From positions 491,916,711-491,980,710 of the forward strand of contig VDFB02270651.1 in NCBI GenBank assembly GCA_007258455.2: DNA of 64,000 bases, given 5' to 3'. Made by a program: the position numbers and the translations under genes. This document shows, in pieces, positions 34,481 to 47,159 of this stretch. The stretch is from Sequoia sempervirens. Lineage: Eukaryota > Streptophyta > Pinopsida > Cupressales > Cupressaceae. The notes beneath the pieces are model-generated. The model made no database searches and was not told the DNA's origin. It was given only the letters and a program-made list of their open reading frames with translations. Within the stretch, counting starts at the first letter, position 1. The number at the start of each line of letters is the position of its first letter.

Positions 34481-35783
34481 GGAAGAAGCTTACTGTAGGA
34501 AGCGGACAACCGTCCAACTATCAGACAGCACAATGGGATTCTGGTATATTTGATAATGACAATGATCTTGGTTACATTAGGCAGCCTACAGAAAATGATG
34601 CTTGGCTTTTCAATAATGAGACATATTATCCCACCGAAAATGAAGAATGGAGATCTAGGGATAGGAAAGACAGCAATAACAAGAAAAATGAACATGATAA
34701 CCAAATCTTTGCAGAAAACTCGTACTTTTCAGTGGAGCAACATTTTCAATCAAATACTGAATTAAAAGTTCAATCAGAAAATACTTCAGGATCACCTATG
34801 ACTTGTAACTATGATGGAAAGCTGATTAGTAACCGGGAAACAAACTCACTACAAACTGGCCCTGAGTGGCAAGGTTTTTCACAACAGCAAAGTGGAGTTG
34901 AAATTTTAAGGGATGGGGATAACATTCAGCGATCTAAGGCCAGTAATTTTTACTTTGTTGATCATCATGGATTGATGAGGTCTACTGGTGTTGGGAGCTG
35001 TGGTTATGAAGGCACTGACACTAACGTGAGGAATCATATCATGGGGATTACTGAGGGCTTAGGTTCGTATGATAAGCCAGTTAAATATGATAGAAGCATC
35101 AGTTCTGACAACAGTATTGACAGAGCTCAAGAAGTCAAGAAAGGGCAGGAAGTGGAAGACCATCATGTTGTCAGGTATCACTCTGATTCTTGGAGACATT
35201 ATAGAGCTGTTCATGGCAGTCAATCTGGAGAGAATGACACAGAGGAATGCTTCATCAAAGATGCTGTCAAAGAAAGGCCTAATGGCCTGGATAGTCAAAA
35301 TCCTTACAGTCGTTCTCTTGATTTTAGAGGTGTCTCTTTTCCTTCATCTTCTGCTGTGGGTGATGTTGCAGAATTTAAGGCAGAACCTGAGAAGTCCTTT
35401 CTCTCAAATAACAGGAATATGGTATTTTTCAATGGGAAAAAATATTCTAGTCACAATATGGCTGGTTCCAGTGACATTCAGGTTGCATCGGGAAGGGAGA
35501 GTGACAATTCTTTGCCTGTTTGGAGTGTGAGAGATGGAAAAGTTGTTGATCAGATACATACAATGGAGTCTATTGTCTGCACACACTTCAATTATGAAGA
35601 TGTTGAAAGAATGGGGATAGAAAGAAAGGAGGGAGAAAATTTGAATGATCTTATGAAAGATGGAGATGCAGAAAGGGTAGAGGATGAAGAAGTTGCATCT
35701 TTAGGACAATTGATTCAACAGATCAAGGAACAGCAAGATCAGTTTGAAACATTTGATCTTCAGATTGTTCATAGAAGAAACAG
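34481..35783 (+). CDS. Plant DYRK-family kinase, N-terminal exon
   Basis: Open from an acceptor at 34479-34480 (pyrimidine-rich tract before it; an alternative AG is at 34498) to a GT donor at 35784. It encodes about 430 residues: acidic Asn/Asp-rich start (DNDNDLGYIRQPTENDAWLF), a long Ser/Asn-rich probably disordered region, and a conserved end, VASLGQLIQQIKEQQDQFE then TFDLQIVHRRNR. The end matches the segment before the kinase domain in Arabidopsis At1g73450/At1g73460-type proteins (plant-specific DYRK, DYRKP). The ATG is not here or not certain: internal ATG 34732 exists, but conserved-type sequence precedes it, so upstream exons are expected and were not found. Confidence 0.8.
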
Positions 35784-36056
35784 GTATTTATCACAAAATT
35801 GTTGCATGCATGAACATCATCATACTTGTAATTCTATACAATAATTTTTTCTGCAACTGGATAATTATCAATTCTCATAAATTGAGCAATTTGTTTCCTT
35901 GATGAGTAGTATACTTGTGGGGGTTGATCACAAAAATTCTTCTTTGATTATGTCATATACTTTGAATGAACACTTGTACTATGGATAGTTTAAATTTATG
36001 ATCGATACTTTTCTGGATGTTCACTTCAGTTTCAACCTTTAAGTGTTTTTTTGCAG

Positions 36057-36336
36057 AACTGGTTATGAGGAAGTTAAAGACTATCATGCAATTCTAAACA
36101 CTGTGATTGCTGGTCGCTATCATGTAATTCAAAATCTTGGCTCTGCAGTATTCAGCAATGTTGTGCAAGTTCATGATTTACACACAGGGATGGATTTATG
36201 TTTGAAAATCATAAAAAATAACAAAGAATATTTCGATCAATGTCTTGATGAAATCAAACTTTTAAAGTTAGTGAACAAGCATGATCCTGCTGACAAGTAC
36301 CACCTACTACGTCTGCACAACTACTTCTACTATCAT
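36057..36336 (+). CDS. DYRK-family kinase exon: ATP-binding lobe
   Basis: Joins in phase (AG/A completes Arg) and encodes TGYEEVKDYHAILN, then the nucleotide loop NLGSAVFSNVVQVHD, the ATP-anchoring Lys in CLKIIKNNK, and the alphaC Glu in LDEIKLLK, ending HNYFYYH. The loop has the relaxed GSA-F form of the plant DYRK group rather than GxGxxG. The intron before it is 273 bp. The donor GT at 36337 begins a 20,954-bp intron. Confidence 0.88.
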
Positions 36337-37849
36337 GTAAGCTGATGCACATAGCTGTCAAGGATTTTCTTTTATTATCTAAAATTTGCTCTGCATTTGA
36401 GTTTAGTGAATATGGTAGGATCTTGCTCATGAACATATAACATCTTTTGACAATTCCTTTTGTGGTTGAGATACACAAATTCTAGTGAAAATCTCAAAAT
36501 AAAAGTGGAACAAGCTTGTTGTGTTAAAATCAGAGTTGCATGGAAATGACTATGGTATTTGATGTGGATATGATAAATTTTCAAGACCCAAAGATATGGC
36601 TGGATTTTATAAATATACACATATACTCCATTTATAGTTATACATCAACAGCATAGAATGTAACATTTAAAATATTTATTTCTATATATTATGGCATTTG
36701 TGAAAGGAGGGTTTACCAGCTCCTCATCCCATTGGACGGAAACAAGAGCTCCATTCCTGGGCATGTAAAATGTGAACTATTAGCTACATTAACACTATAG
36801 GAGGTTGCCCAATGGTTCCTAGGGGGAATTGGAACCAGGTCTTCATTGTGGTAACGCTCCACACTCTCTGGACTACATATATAGTAGTTTCTATATTTGA
36901 AGACATTTATTTTCTTAGTTTATATATGAATTTCTAATATATATTTGTGTAGAACAATTTTTGTAATGTTCCATTTTTGTTTGCAATTTCTGAATTTTTT
37001 TTATAACCCTAAACTTCATATCATAGAAACAGAAATTGGAAAAAGATTTTGATTACTCGTGAGTCATGAGTAATTGCTGATTGGCCCTCAGATTGTACTG
37101 ATTTGAGGCAACGCCTCTTGTTTTTTTCCCAAAACTAGGTAAAACTTTAGAAGTACTTAATTATTGAATAGTTTTCAAAAAATTCTTTTTTTCCTATAAA
37201 TACTTTGTTTTTTCAAATTTCCTTCATTGTTATGATTTAAACTATGAAATTTCCAAAGTACGGGGGCACCAAGGAATTTGCAAATGAAGGATTTGCACGT
37301 TTTTCTTACATCAAAATTTTAGAATTTGTAAATCAAAGATTCTAATTTTTAAGTTGTAATTGATTGAAAATTTGAGACAAAAGTCTTGGCTCAACAGTTT
37401 ACAATGTGTAACTGGAAATATTGAACAAATTCAATTTTTATGTCTCATGTTTGTTCCTATCTCTATGCACTATATTTGAAATTCAATTTCAGGAATAATT
37501 TTATGAATATTTTACTTCCCCCCAATTTATATGAATATTTCATTATTTTTTAGTTTCCAGAGATTTTTCCAAGTTTTTCACTACTTTAAACCCAAGTGAT
37601 TAAATTCCATTTGCCTTTAGTTTTCCATGTCAATGTAGTATAAATGGAATGCTAGTATGTTAGATAGGGCTTTGGATAGCGTGGTACTATATGTAGACAT
37701 CTAAGATATAGCTCAAATATTTGGCTCATATATGGATACATATATGATATCCATCTTGTATCCACGCATATCAAATTTGTATTTGGTATCCAATACATAG
37801 AGATGTGTATCTAGGTAGGGGAGGGGTAGTATTTGGCATTTGTGTTTAA

Positions 37850-38248
37850 AACTATCTCTTGCATTCCTCAATCATAGTTTGCATATTGCATCATGAAGAA
37901 CATGGAAACACATGTAGGATTTGTGGTAGAAATCTACCTTTGTTTACAAGTAACCGTTGTTTTCACAAGTTTAGATAATATAGTAGAAACTCTCTCTCTT
38001 TCTAAAAGTAATGGACATATTGCCTAGTCAACTTATTATTTAAGTATTGATATGTCAAACTAGGAAATTGATTGCAAATGAACTTTGAAATAGAAGAGTG
38101 AAACCCAATTTCATAAACTTTAAATTGTGTTACAAAGTACATATTTATCAACATGAATGACTATTCAATTCAACTTCGAGATGATTGTTCAACTTCCATT
38201 GTTATTTCATTTATTACCTACTCCAAGGATTACATACATTGTGTTACA
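37850..38248 (-). repeat. Probable 3' LTR of copia-3 (left limit uncertain)
   Basis: On the minus strand it starts TGTAACACAATGTATG right after a polypurine tract (plus strand 'ctcccccttaatcc', 38249-38262). Its other end could not be fixed, because no second copy is present. Confidence 0.45.
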
Positions 38249-38262
38249 CTCCCCCTTAATCC

Positions 38263-38765
38263 TAAGGTGTTATTGTGAGGTCAAGCATGGCTCTAAATTT
38301 TTAAAATTTCTCTTCCACGTCTTTGGATAGAATGTTGGTTAGTTTTCCTGTGGTTGGGTAGTATTTTAGCTGTACATTGTCATCTTTCACGTTATGCCAA
38401 GTCATGTGAAATTTTGTATTGATGTGCTTGGTTTAGTTGTGAAAGACTAAACTTCTTGCCATTTTGATTGCAAAAGTGTTGTCGACCATGAGAGATATTG
38501 AAGAAATTTGTTTCTCTTGCAAAGATTCAAGCATCCTTTAGCCATAAAATTCTTCTTGTTACCTTTGAAGTTGCTACATATTCTATTTTTGTTGATGAGA
38601 GAGCTAGGACTAATTACATTGTTGATTTCCAAGAGATTGTTGATCCGAGATGCATGAGGAAACCTAAAGTAAATTTCTCTTCTTTCAAGTTGCTTGAATA
38701 GTCTGAATATTCAACTAACTTGAAATGTTGTGCCATGGAGTATTTTAGTCCATAGTTTGGAGTTC
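38263..38765 (-). pseudogene. copia-3 RNase H, C-terminal part
   Basis: The minus-strand translation reads NYGLKYSMAQHFKLVEYSDY, then LALSSTKIEYVATSKVTRR, matching copia RNase H (FKLVGYTDSDW; SSTEAEYVA). The catalytic Asp context is altered and stops are present. Confidence 0.7.
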
Positions 38766-39545
38766 TGTAGTACCCCTTTTCTCTCAAAGTTTTTTGAATA
38801 TTAGCAACAGATTTAATAGATTAAATATTAGAGTTACAATAATTTACAAGATGTAATGTTATTAAAATGGGTATAAGTAACTAATGTAATCTACAACGTG
38901 TGATAATTTGGCAAGAATTCTAAATTAAATAATAAGCATAATAAATTGAATAACACAACCACACAATTCAATTATAGTATCATCAAATTCATATATATTT
39001 AATATTCCCAATATCTTCTAGCATTAAGGGTTTCCAATACTTATTTGAATTAGAGCACTTGGAATGATCATTCTCATCGTCGGAAGATTTTAGTGGTCTT
39101 CTTCCTTATAGCTATGACACTCTAGGAAGTACCAATTCATATTCAGAACCAACACACATGCTTCCCAAGCATCAACTCTAGTTAGGGAAATCTCGGGTTT
39201 ACCCCATACCCTGAGTTGGACACATCCCATGTGCCCCTTCTCCCATGCCTAGAGCCCACCAAACCATCTTCTTCCTTGAGCGATCTCCATGCCCTTCCAA
39301 GTCTCACATGAATACTTTATATAAACCTTTAAGGGGTGGTTTCCAAACCATAACACCCTTTCACAAAAGTCTCCTAATAATAATTATTTAAATAAATAAT
39401 TATTCCTCCCCTTTAAAAAGTTTTTTATAAATATTCTTTACTAATCTCTATTTTAATCAAAGGATCTTTATTTTTCTATCTTCCTTTTATTTTTAAAGGG
39501 TTATTTCATGACTTGATCTTTTCTTGGGGAAAAGGTCACATAACA
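38766..39545. mobile_element. Solo LTR (TGTAGTACCCC...CATAACA), TSD AGTTC
   Basis: 780 bp flanked by AGTTC at 38761-38765 and 39546-39550. Removing it joins the copia-3 reading YLKGTC to NYGLKYS as expected. The body is AT-rich with a TATATAAAC box near 39313 and no coding. It is a different family from F, G and H. Confidence 0.75.
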
Positions 39546-40032
39546 AGTTCCCTTGAGATATTGGAGAACTCGCTTTGTTGCTACCCAATGATTTTCTCTA
39601 GGTTGCAGCATGAATCTAGAGAGGATTTCAATAGCAAAAACAATGTCTGGTCTAGTTGTTATTGGATAGATCAGATTTCCAACAAGTTGTTTGTACTTAG
39701 TTGCAACTACAAACTTGTAGTATCATCTGATCTTAGCTTAAAATTTTGCTCCATAGGAGTACTAAGAGGTTTATAATTTATAGTCTATCATTCAATTCAC
39801 TTAGGATTTCATCAATGTGTTTGTGTTGACTTATGAAAATATACTTAAGTTTTTGAACTAGTTCAATGCCCAAAAAGTAATGAAGGTGCCGAAGTCGGTC
39901 ATTTCAAATCCTTTCTATAGTTCTTATTTTATTTTTGGTCTTACTTTTCATTGTTTCCTATTATGAATAGGTCATCCACGTACACAACCAAGCATACAAT
40001 TGTCCTTTCAAATTTCTTGACAAAAAGAATTG
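39546..40032 (-). pseudogene. copia-3 RT end and RNase H start
   Basis: The minus-strand reading ends in HWVATKRVLQYLKGTC, the copia segment after the RT palm, just right of the solo LTR at 39545. Upstream fragments of RT between 39600 and 40030 contain stops. Confidence 0.65.
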
Positions 40033-41384
40033 TGTAGAAACCCCTGTTTCCCCTGACTTCTGAAACTGTGACTGTTTTGATTGTTTTTGCTTATTTTGGT
40101 TTTTTTGAGTTTTTTGTGCATAAATGATATAGTGCGATTTTGCAAGAATTTGATATAAAATTCAAATAAAATCATACAACTCTGGAAATGATAGAATTTA
40201 TTGAAAATGCTGATGCCAGACTATTTATTTAACTTCTGGAATGATTACAAATGAGATCCAATAACATGCAAGTAAAAAGGCAACGATATTTTGACGAAAA
40301 CCTGATTATTGCAGCAAGCTGAAAGAATGCATAGAATGGTACGGCTTCAATATAAAGCTACTTCTCCCTCCATCTGATGCTCCGGAAATGGTCCAGTGGT
40401 TTAGGCACCACACATAATGAAGACAGAAGACTAAAAGAATAGGCGATTTTCCTTAGACTGAGATGGTACGGCCTGCAATAAGAGTTGTACGGCTTTGAGA
40501 CAGCAGCAAGCAAACAAATAAATGTACGGCCTCTCTTGATATCTCAATGAAATAGGCACCTCAATTGAAGAAACCCTGCTGAATGAATCTCGTACTGTAA
40601 ACTCTGAAAATCAATACTCTGTGAATGTTCTGTGGTCTCTTCTGAATGAAGAAATCTCTTTGAAAGCAATAGATCAGCTGGTATTTCACAGCCTCTGAAT
40701 CGCAACACTGAAGATGGCTCGTTCTCCAATGCCTGTAGACAACAGAAACCCTAGGCTTCGTTCTCCGGAAGGAGACTTGTTCAAAAATCCAATATTCAGC
40801 ATAATGAACTTTCTTCACAATGAAAAATACTTATATTCTCAAGAGGGTCGACTTTTCTCAAAAAGGCATCATTTAAATAAAATTGAATTTTATCTTTTAA
40901 TATTTCCAAAGTCTCGAACACACTTTTAATTATAAATTATAATTAAAAAGTGGCCCCCTTCAATGTTGGTCGAACCCTTCAAGAAATCACTTAAGTTATA
41001 ATATTAAATAATATTATAACTTTATATTATAAGCTTCAATAATTAATATTTAATTTGACAATTAAAATATTAATATCTTTCTCAATTTACGTCCGATTAA
41101 CGAACCATCTGAAGCTGGTGAATAAGTGATTGAATTTGCACACGACCAAATCATACTGCTAAAAATAGCAGGGGTGCTCCGTTGAATGACCTTACTTACT
41201 AAAAATAGCAAGTCAGGAAAATGATGTCCGAATGACCCCGAACGAAAGCCAATTGGTAAATTCTGACAATCCGAAGCCAAGCCAAGCTCCAACAAGACCC
41301 TCTAACCAGACATATTAGCCTACGAGGGCTAAGAATAGGCTAAATCCACTGAACTCTGATGCTCGCAAAATTGGGGACATTACA
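40033..41384 (-). mobile_element. Solo LTR F (family TGTAATGTCCC), TSD AATTG
   Basis: 1352 bp; the minus strand reads TGTAATGTCCCC...GGTTTCTACA. AATTG occurs at 40028-40032 and 41385-41389. 'ttagcctattcttagccctc' and 'ggttagagggtc' match G and H. A minus-strand TATA-like element lies at 40830. Two CTAAAAATAG decamers are at 41159 and 41199. Confidence 0.85.
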
Positions 41385-42130
41385 AATTGCATCTTCAAAC
41401 TCAAATTGCTTGAAATTCATCTTTAGGACATGCTTGGTGAGCTTTTAATACCAAACTCTTGTGGTGTATATCAGACCATATAGCAATTTTTTCAATTTGT
41501 AGACTTTATGTTCTTCATCTTCAACTGCAAAACCTTCTAGTTGAGACATATATACCATTTCTTTAAGATCACCATTTAGAAAAGTTGTCTTTAAATTCAT
41601 TTGATAGATTTTCCACTCATTTTGTGTAGCGAAAGAAAACAAGTATGAATGGTAGTCCACTTCATTGTAGGTGCAAAAGTCTATTTATAGTTGATGCCTT
41701 CTTTTTTAGCATACCCCTTTGCAACAAGCCTAGCTTTATATTTGTCAAGTGAGCTGTCCACTTTGTACTTGTTCTAAAAGACCCACTGGCAGCCAATAGG
41801 TTTACCATCATGTGGAGGATCTACCAACTCCTAAGTACCATTCTTCAATAAAGCATCATATTCATTTTTCATTGTTTTCCTCCACACATAAATCTTTTCA
41901 ACTTCTTTGTCGGAAGTTGGTTCTGATTTCTTCTTCTAAATGTTGACATCAAGTGATTTTGAAACTTTTCTTGAATATCTTCAAGGCACTCTTCTTCTTG
42001 TATGGCTTTGTATTTACTTATAGTACATGTTTTCCCTAGTGCTCTAGGTTTGACATCTTTCAATGTTTGTGTTCCCATTTTGGCAACTTTTCCTATGTTT
42101 CATGAATTACACTTGGCACCTCATTGTCTT
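41385..42130 (-). pseudogene. copia-3 reverse transcriptase, first part
   Basis: YKARLVAKGYAKKEGINYK near 41730-41680 and KTTFLNGDLKEMVYMSQLEG, LKKLLYGL at 41460-41600 are copia RT signatures. The frame changes at least once. Solo LTR F cuts the domain at 41384. Confidence 0.8.
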
Positions 42131-42349
42131 GATCAAAAGCTCCTTCCTCAAGAGGTATCACTTGAGTAATAGCTTTTGGATTATTTTCCAATTTTCATTG
42201 TTCAAACTGTTGCTGTTCTAAAATACAATCCTGTACAAAAGGAATTGCCTAGACAATATCTTGTCCCCCTCTATAGTTTCCAGAATTGTTATTGCCATCA
42301 AAGGTATAGCCTTGGCAATGGGTTGATGCTTCTTTTTAAATTTGTCAAG

Positions 42350-43360
42350 TTGACTGAATTGTTAGTCCATGTTGGTTGAATCATTTGTGGTTTTATAGAA
42401 TACTTCATCCCTTGCTTTGATCAATTTCTTGTTTTTCTCATCATACAATTTGTATGCTTTTGAGGATTCTAAATACCCCAAAATAATACATTTGCAACTT
42501 TGGTGATCTAACTTGTTCCTCTTCCATAGCATGTGGATTAAAAAATATGAAGAGGTCACATTGATGGAAGGTGGCCGTACCAAATTTGAAATGGAGACTT
42601 CATTTGAAGAGTTGTTGGAGGTGGCTTGTTGTGGATAGACTTCTATTTGAGTTGGTTATACCCAAAAATGCAGTTTTACTCCTTCAAAATACAATATTGC
42701 CCGTACCATATTCATTACAATTTTGTTCACCCTCTCAACTACTTCATTCCATTAAGGAGTGGGTGGGACTGTGAGACGATGCTTGATCCCATTTTTCTTG
42801 AGATAGTCTTCAAACACCTTTAACATGAATTAACCACCATTATTAGTATTTAGTGTGCCAATATGAGATTATTCATCATTATCTAGGTCATCTACTATAT
42901 TTATCAATGAACAACATGAAGTAATTATTTCCACCAATAGGAGGGACTAGTAGTGGACCACATAAATCAAAGTGGATCAACTGTAACTACCTTTTAGCTC
43001 TCCAATTCATTTTTAAAAATGGTTCTCTTTGTTGTTTGGCCAAAATTCAAATTTTGCATGTTTCAACTATTTTGGATAGAGTTGGCAAATCAACAATGCC
43101 ATTGTTTTGCATTATTTGAATGCCATTAAATTTTACATGCCCAAATTGTGCATGCCATAAAGGACTTACTAACATGCCATCTTCAACAATACGATCACCT
43201 TTGAGTCTTAGCAACTTTCCTTCCTCAAAACCAATCATGATTACCAAATTATCACTTTTCCTTTTGATTATTACCTCTTTGTTATCCAACAAAATGGAGT
43301 GGCTTTGTTCTCAAATGAGCACCAAGGACAATAGGTTTCTTTTCAATTGAGGAAGGTTTA
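42350..43360 (-). pseudogene. copia-3 pre-integrase and integrase
   Basis: LWHAQFGHVKFNGIQIMQ (43047-43292 frame) is the HxxxH pre-integrase zinc region. The integrase core follows with IHFDLCGPLLVPP near 42960, and LDHQSCKCIILGYLESSKAY near 42470 is the integrase C-terminal copia signature. Several stops break the domain. Confidence 0.75.
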
Positions 43361-43976
43361 ACGTTTTGAAGACTAAAATCTAGAAAATTCGATAGCTTGA
43401 GTTAGATAGTTCCTTTTCCTTCTAGTTGCAAACTTGTTTTATCTACTATAAATACTGGTTCACAATTTTCTTCATAAAACTCCTCAAAGAAGTCCTTTCA
43501 AAAAGTCTTGTTGCTTGGCATTAGTATCTAGAACCTAACCATTATAATAAATTTATTTCATCGAGGCACTATTGGCATCATTCGATGTGGAAAGAACACA
43601 ATTAGCTTGCAAGGTATTGTCGTGGTGATAGTTAGCAAATTATCAAATCATCTTGCAAGGTATTTCCGTGGCAATAGCTAGCAGTCATGATAGAGGGCAT
43701 GTGTTTGGCATCTAACCAAAAGGTATCACTCTTTATCATTTCCTTCATCCCCAACCCCTTCTCTGTCTTCTATTTGGACTGATTCCACTCTTGAGTCATG
43801 GTCATTTGTTGTAAGGGATATTTTAAGACAATCATCCTCTCCAATAGGAGTAATAATTGTAGATAAACATTCATCATTTCGAAAAGAGACAATATTGCAG
43901 GTGATGTGTACTAATTGTAGATAAACATTCATCATTTACAACTTTTTTGATCCACTCAATTTTGCTGATGTGCTTG

Positions 43977-44604
43977 TGTTGATGATAGCAGCATTGGGCT
44001 TCTCCTTCCAACCCCGATTTTTTGTATAAATTAAATGTGTAGCCGATCGGCTATTTAATTTATTAAGGTGACTATTGGTGAAGAGGCACTTCACCTTGTA
44101 TATCATATAATATTTCATTATTGTTAAAAATTAAATGTGGCCGACTTGTTCTCATCCGCCACCTTTGAAGAGACACGATTTTTATTGAGGCTGACATCCT
44201 TGTCTTGAAGAGACGTGATCCTTCTCTCTCTTGTGTATATATATGCGTTACTGTTTGATCATTCACATTCATTCATTATCACATTCATCCTTCATAGTGC
44301 AAGTTCATAGAGAAGTGCGATTTCCTTCAAAAAGCAGATCGAAATTGTTTAAGGAGGCCGAAATTTTGTCTTCAAGAAGGGCAGTATTATATTCAGATAT
44401 TGCATCAAGTTTTGGTGCTGTTGTGTGGCCTTTTAATCGGCCTCATTGTAAAGATCATTGTTGTTTGATATTCAATATATAAGTGATATATTGTTGCTGG
44501 GTTTTTCTCCCTCAAGTGGAGGGTTTTCCCAGGGTATATGCTGTGTCTATTTGTTTGAATTTGAATTAAAATCTGCTTATTTATATCTGATCATAAAACT
44601 AACA
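43977..44604 (+). repeat. 5' LTR of copia-2
   Basis: TGTTGATGATAGCAGC...ATAAAACTAACA. It contains 'gtgtatatatatgcgtt' (TATA region, 44232) and the repeated phrase 'ttgaagagac(a/g)(c/t)gat'. A 40-bp stretch with 'gagggttttcccaggg' near the end is typical of plant copia LTRs. Confidence 0.92.
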
Positions 44605-44617
44605 TGGTATCAGAGCG
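44605..44617 (+). promoter_or_regulatory. Primer binding site of copia-2 (initiator-Met tRNA)
   Basis: TGGTATCAGAGCG starts immediately after the LTR, a perfect plant copia consensus. Confidence 0.95.
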
Positions 44618-44705
44618 GGTTTAAGAAAGATCGTGATCAGATTTCTATAAGCAATGTTATCTTCCACTCTTGTTCTCATCTTCTTATGTCTATCTTATCT
44701 TCAAA

Positions 44706-45482
44706 ATGGTGAACGGGCTCAAGATTGAAGATAGACTTGAAGGTGCTTCCAACTTCACCTCTTGGAAGTTTAGAGTATTGCTTGCATTGGAAGAAAATGA
44801 GATTGCTGAGTTCGTGGAGAGCGAAGTTCCCGAACCTTTCGATGAGATTGAGAAGTCACAATGGAAGAAGAATGGCACTAAGGCGAAAAAGATCTTGGTT
44901 GATTCTGTGAAGGACCACTTTGTGCTGATTATCTCCAAGTTGAAGACAACAAGAGAAATGTTCAAGACCTTGGAGGAAATGTATGAGATCAATAATACAA
45001 GCAAAGCTCTTGCATTGAGGCAACAACTTCATCATATCAAGATGGCGAAAGGAGATTCCGTCATCTCATTCTTCATGAAGATCACCGAATTGAGAGATCA
45101 GCTTTCCACCATTGGGCATATGGTTGATGATAAGGATTTGGTTATGTTGGCGCTTAATGGTCTTCCTCAATCTTGGGAGCCATTTATCCAAGTTATTAGT
45201 GGGACATCAAAGCTACCTAAGTTTGATCGTCTTAGGGAAGATTGCATTTTAGAGGAATCTAGATTGGCAGCGAGAGGCAATGGGCAAAGTTTTACCAATG
45301 AAGACATTCATGTACTTTCTGCTCATTCTTCAAAGAAGAAAGGAAGAGAAGGGAAGAAAGGAAACTTCAAGAGGAACAAAGATAGAAGATCGGATGGTGC
45401 TCCTGCATCTAAGAAGAAGAAGGATTTTTCCCACATATAGTGCTTCAGATGTGACAAGTTTGGTCACTATGCAAAAGATTGT
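44706..45482 (+). pseudogene. copia-2 Gag
   Basis: From ATG 44706 (MVNGLKIEDRLEGASNFTSW) the UBN2/DUF4219 copia Gag runs with LALRQQLHHIKMAKGDSV and LALNGLPQSWEPFI, then a basic tail. A TAG at 45438-45440 stops it one codon before the zinc knuckle CFRCDKFGHYAKDC (45441-45482), which stays in frame. Gag forms the particle and binds element RNA. Confidence 0.88.
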
Positions 45483-45900
45483 CCAACTAGACCTAAACAA
45501 CATGCTTCAGTTGCGGATGTGGATGAGATCTCTCCTTAGAAGGATTCAAGTGGATTTCTATTCTATTCTTCCCTATCAAGCAATGTTCCAACGGATAGCA
45601 ACACTTGGTTGATTAATAGTGGTGCCTCCTGTCACATTACTAGTTTTAGAGAACATCTTTCAGATTTGGTGGAGAGAGATACAAGTGTTCAAGTCATAAT
45701 TGGAGATGATGCATGTTATTCCGTGAAAGGTGTTGGAACCTCCTCTCTTCACTTAGATTTCGGCATCTCTCTTCAGTTGAGTGATGTACTATTTGTACCA
45801 GGCATCAAGCGGAACCTTGTCTCAATTTCAGCCTTGGAGGACAAGGGATATCAAGTTGCATTCTTTGAAGGTAAAGTCCTTGAATGGCCAAAGAACTCCA
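45483..45900 (+). pseudogene. copia-2 protease
   Basis: Same frame as gag after a second TAG (45537-45539). The active site reads LINSGASCHIT: the catalytic Asp of D-S-G is Asn (codon 45615-45617), which should abolish proteolysis. The flanking LSDVLFVPGIKRNLVSIS is well kept. Confidence 0.85.
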
Positions 45901-46960
45901 ACATCAAGATTGCCCGAGTGATTGGTGTTCGGCAAGAGAGTCTCTACAAACTTTCCACTCATCTATTACTGGCTTTGTTGCATGATTCATCGAGTTCATG
46001 TGAGCTTTGGCATAGAAGACTTGCTCACCTTCACTTTAGAGCACTTCCAACTATGGAGAAGATGGTCACAGGCCTTCTTAAACTTAGTCAGGAGCATGAA
46101 GGTACTTGCCGAGGATGCGCTTTGGGTAAGAATACTAAAGGAGCTTTTCATAGTAGTGAAAATAGATCTAAATGTATTCTAGATCTTATTCATTCTGATT
46201 TGTGTGGTCCAATATCCGTTGCTTCTTTGAGTGGTTTCTTGTATTATGTAATTTTCATTGATGACTACTCTAGAAAGACTTGGATTTATTTCTTAAAGAC
46301 TAAAGAATCTGAGGAAGTACTTGAGAGATTCAAGGAATTTAAAGCTCAAGTAGAGAACTTGTCCAGGAAGAGGATCAAATTTCTGAGATCTGACAACAGA
46401 GGAGAATACATCTCTGAAAGCTTTCCTAACTTTTGTGTTGAGGCAGGAATTAAGAGGGAGTTTTGTGTTCCCTACAATCCACAACAAAACGGTGTAGCAG
46501 AAAGGAAGAACAGATCCATCATAGAAGCAGCTAAAGCCATGATCCATGATTAAGATCTGCAAGCCTTCCTTTGGGCCGAGGTATCTAGGATAGTTGTGTA
46601 TGTTCAGAATTGAAGCCCTCATCGTATCTTGGAGAAGATGACTCCTGAAGAAGCTTTCATAGGTGTGAAACCTGAAGTCAGCCATTTGAGAATCTTTGGT
46701 TGTCCTATGTATGTTCATGTGCCTAAAGATAAAAGGACTAAGTTGGAACCATTTGGAAAGAAGGGAATATTTGTGGGCTACAGTGAGTCTTCAAAAGCCT
46801 ACAAAATTTACATTCCAAGTCAGAAACTGATAGAGATCAACAAGGATGTTACATTTGGAGAGGATGTTACATTCAAGAGATCTAAAGGCTCTCTCATAGA
46901 GATAGATAATGAAGACCATGAGACTCCTCAGGACATGGAAGTTGACCATACTCCTGAGAT
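45901..46960 (+). pseudogene. copia-2 integrase
   Basis: The zinc region ELWHRRLAHLHF...CRGCALGK is followed by core residues in HSDLCGP, LRSDNRGEY (second Asp; Gly to Arg next to it) and PYNPQQNGVAERKNRSII (Glu). TAA at 46551 and TGA at 46611 break it. The C-terminal LRIFGCPMYVHVPKDKR and KGIFVGYSESSKAYKIY follow. Confidence 0.88.
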
Positions 46961-47159
46961 TCAGAGGGAGTCTCCTGAACCAGAAGAAGATGGTGATCTA
47001 GTTGAGACTTTGGAACCAATTGATGGGCCTAAAGACATTGTTATTGGTCGAAAGAGACCTCTATGGGCTAGGCAAACAATGCAGGAGGCAGAAAAGTTTG
47101 CAGCCCCTAGAGGAACATTTAGAGAAAGTAAAAGACCACAGAAGTTTTCAAGCTATGTT

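Larger units (their letters stand above)
38249..43976 (-). mobile_element. Degenerate Ty1/copia element copia-3, internal region
   Basis: Reading leftward the order is pre-integrase, integrase, RT, RNase H, polypurine tract. It is broken by solo LTR F (40033-41384) and a second solo LTR (38766-39545), and its right side abuts the younger copia-2 insertion. Stops occur in every domain. It lies in the kinase giant intron, antisense to the gene. Confidence 0.8.

Noticed and set aside
36700..36860. Possible tRNA-derived SINE (a B-box-like 'ggaattggaacc')
   Set aside because: Only a weak match with an extra base, no A box at proper distance, no tail or target duplication.
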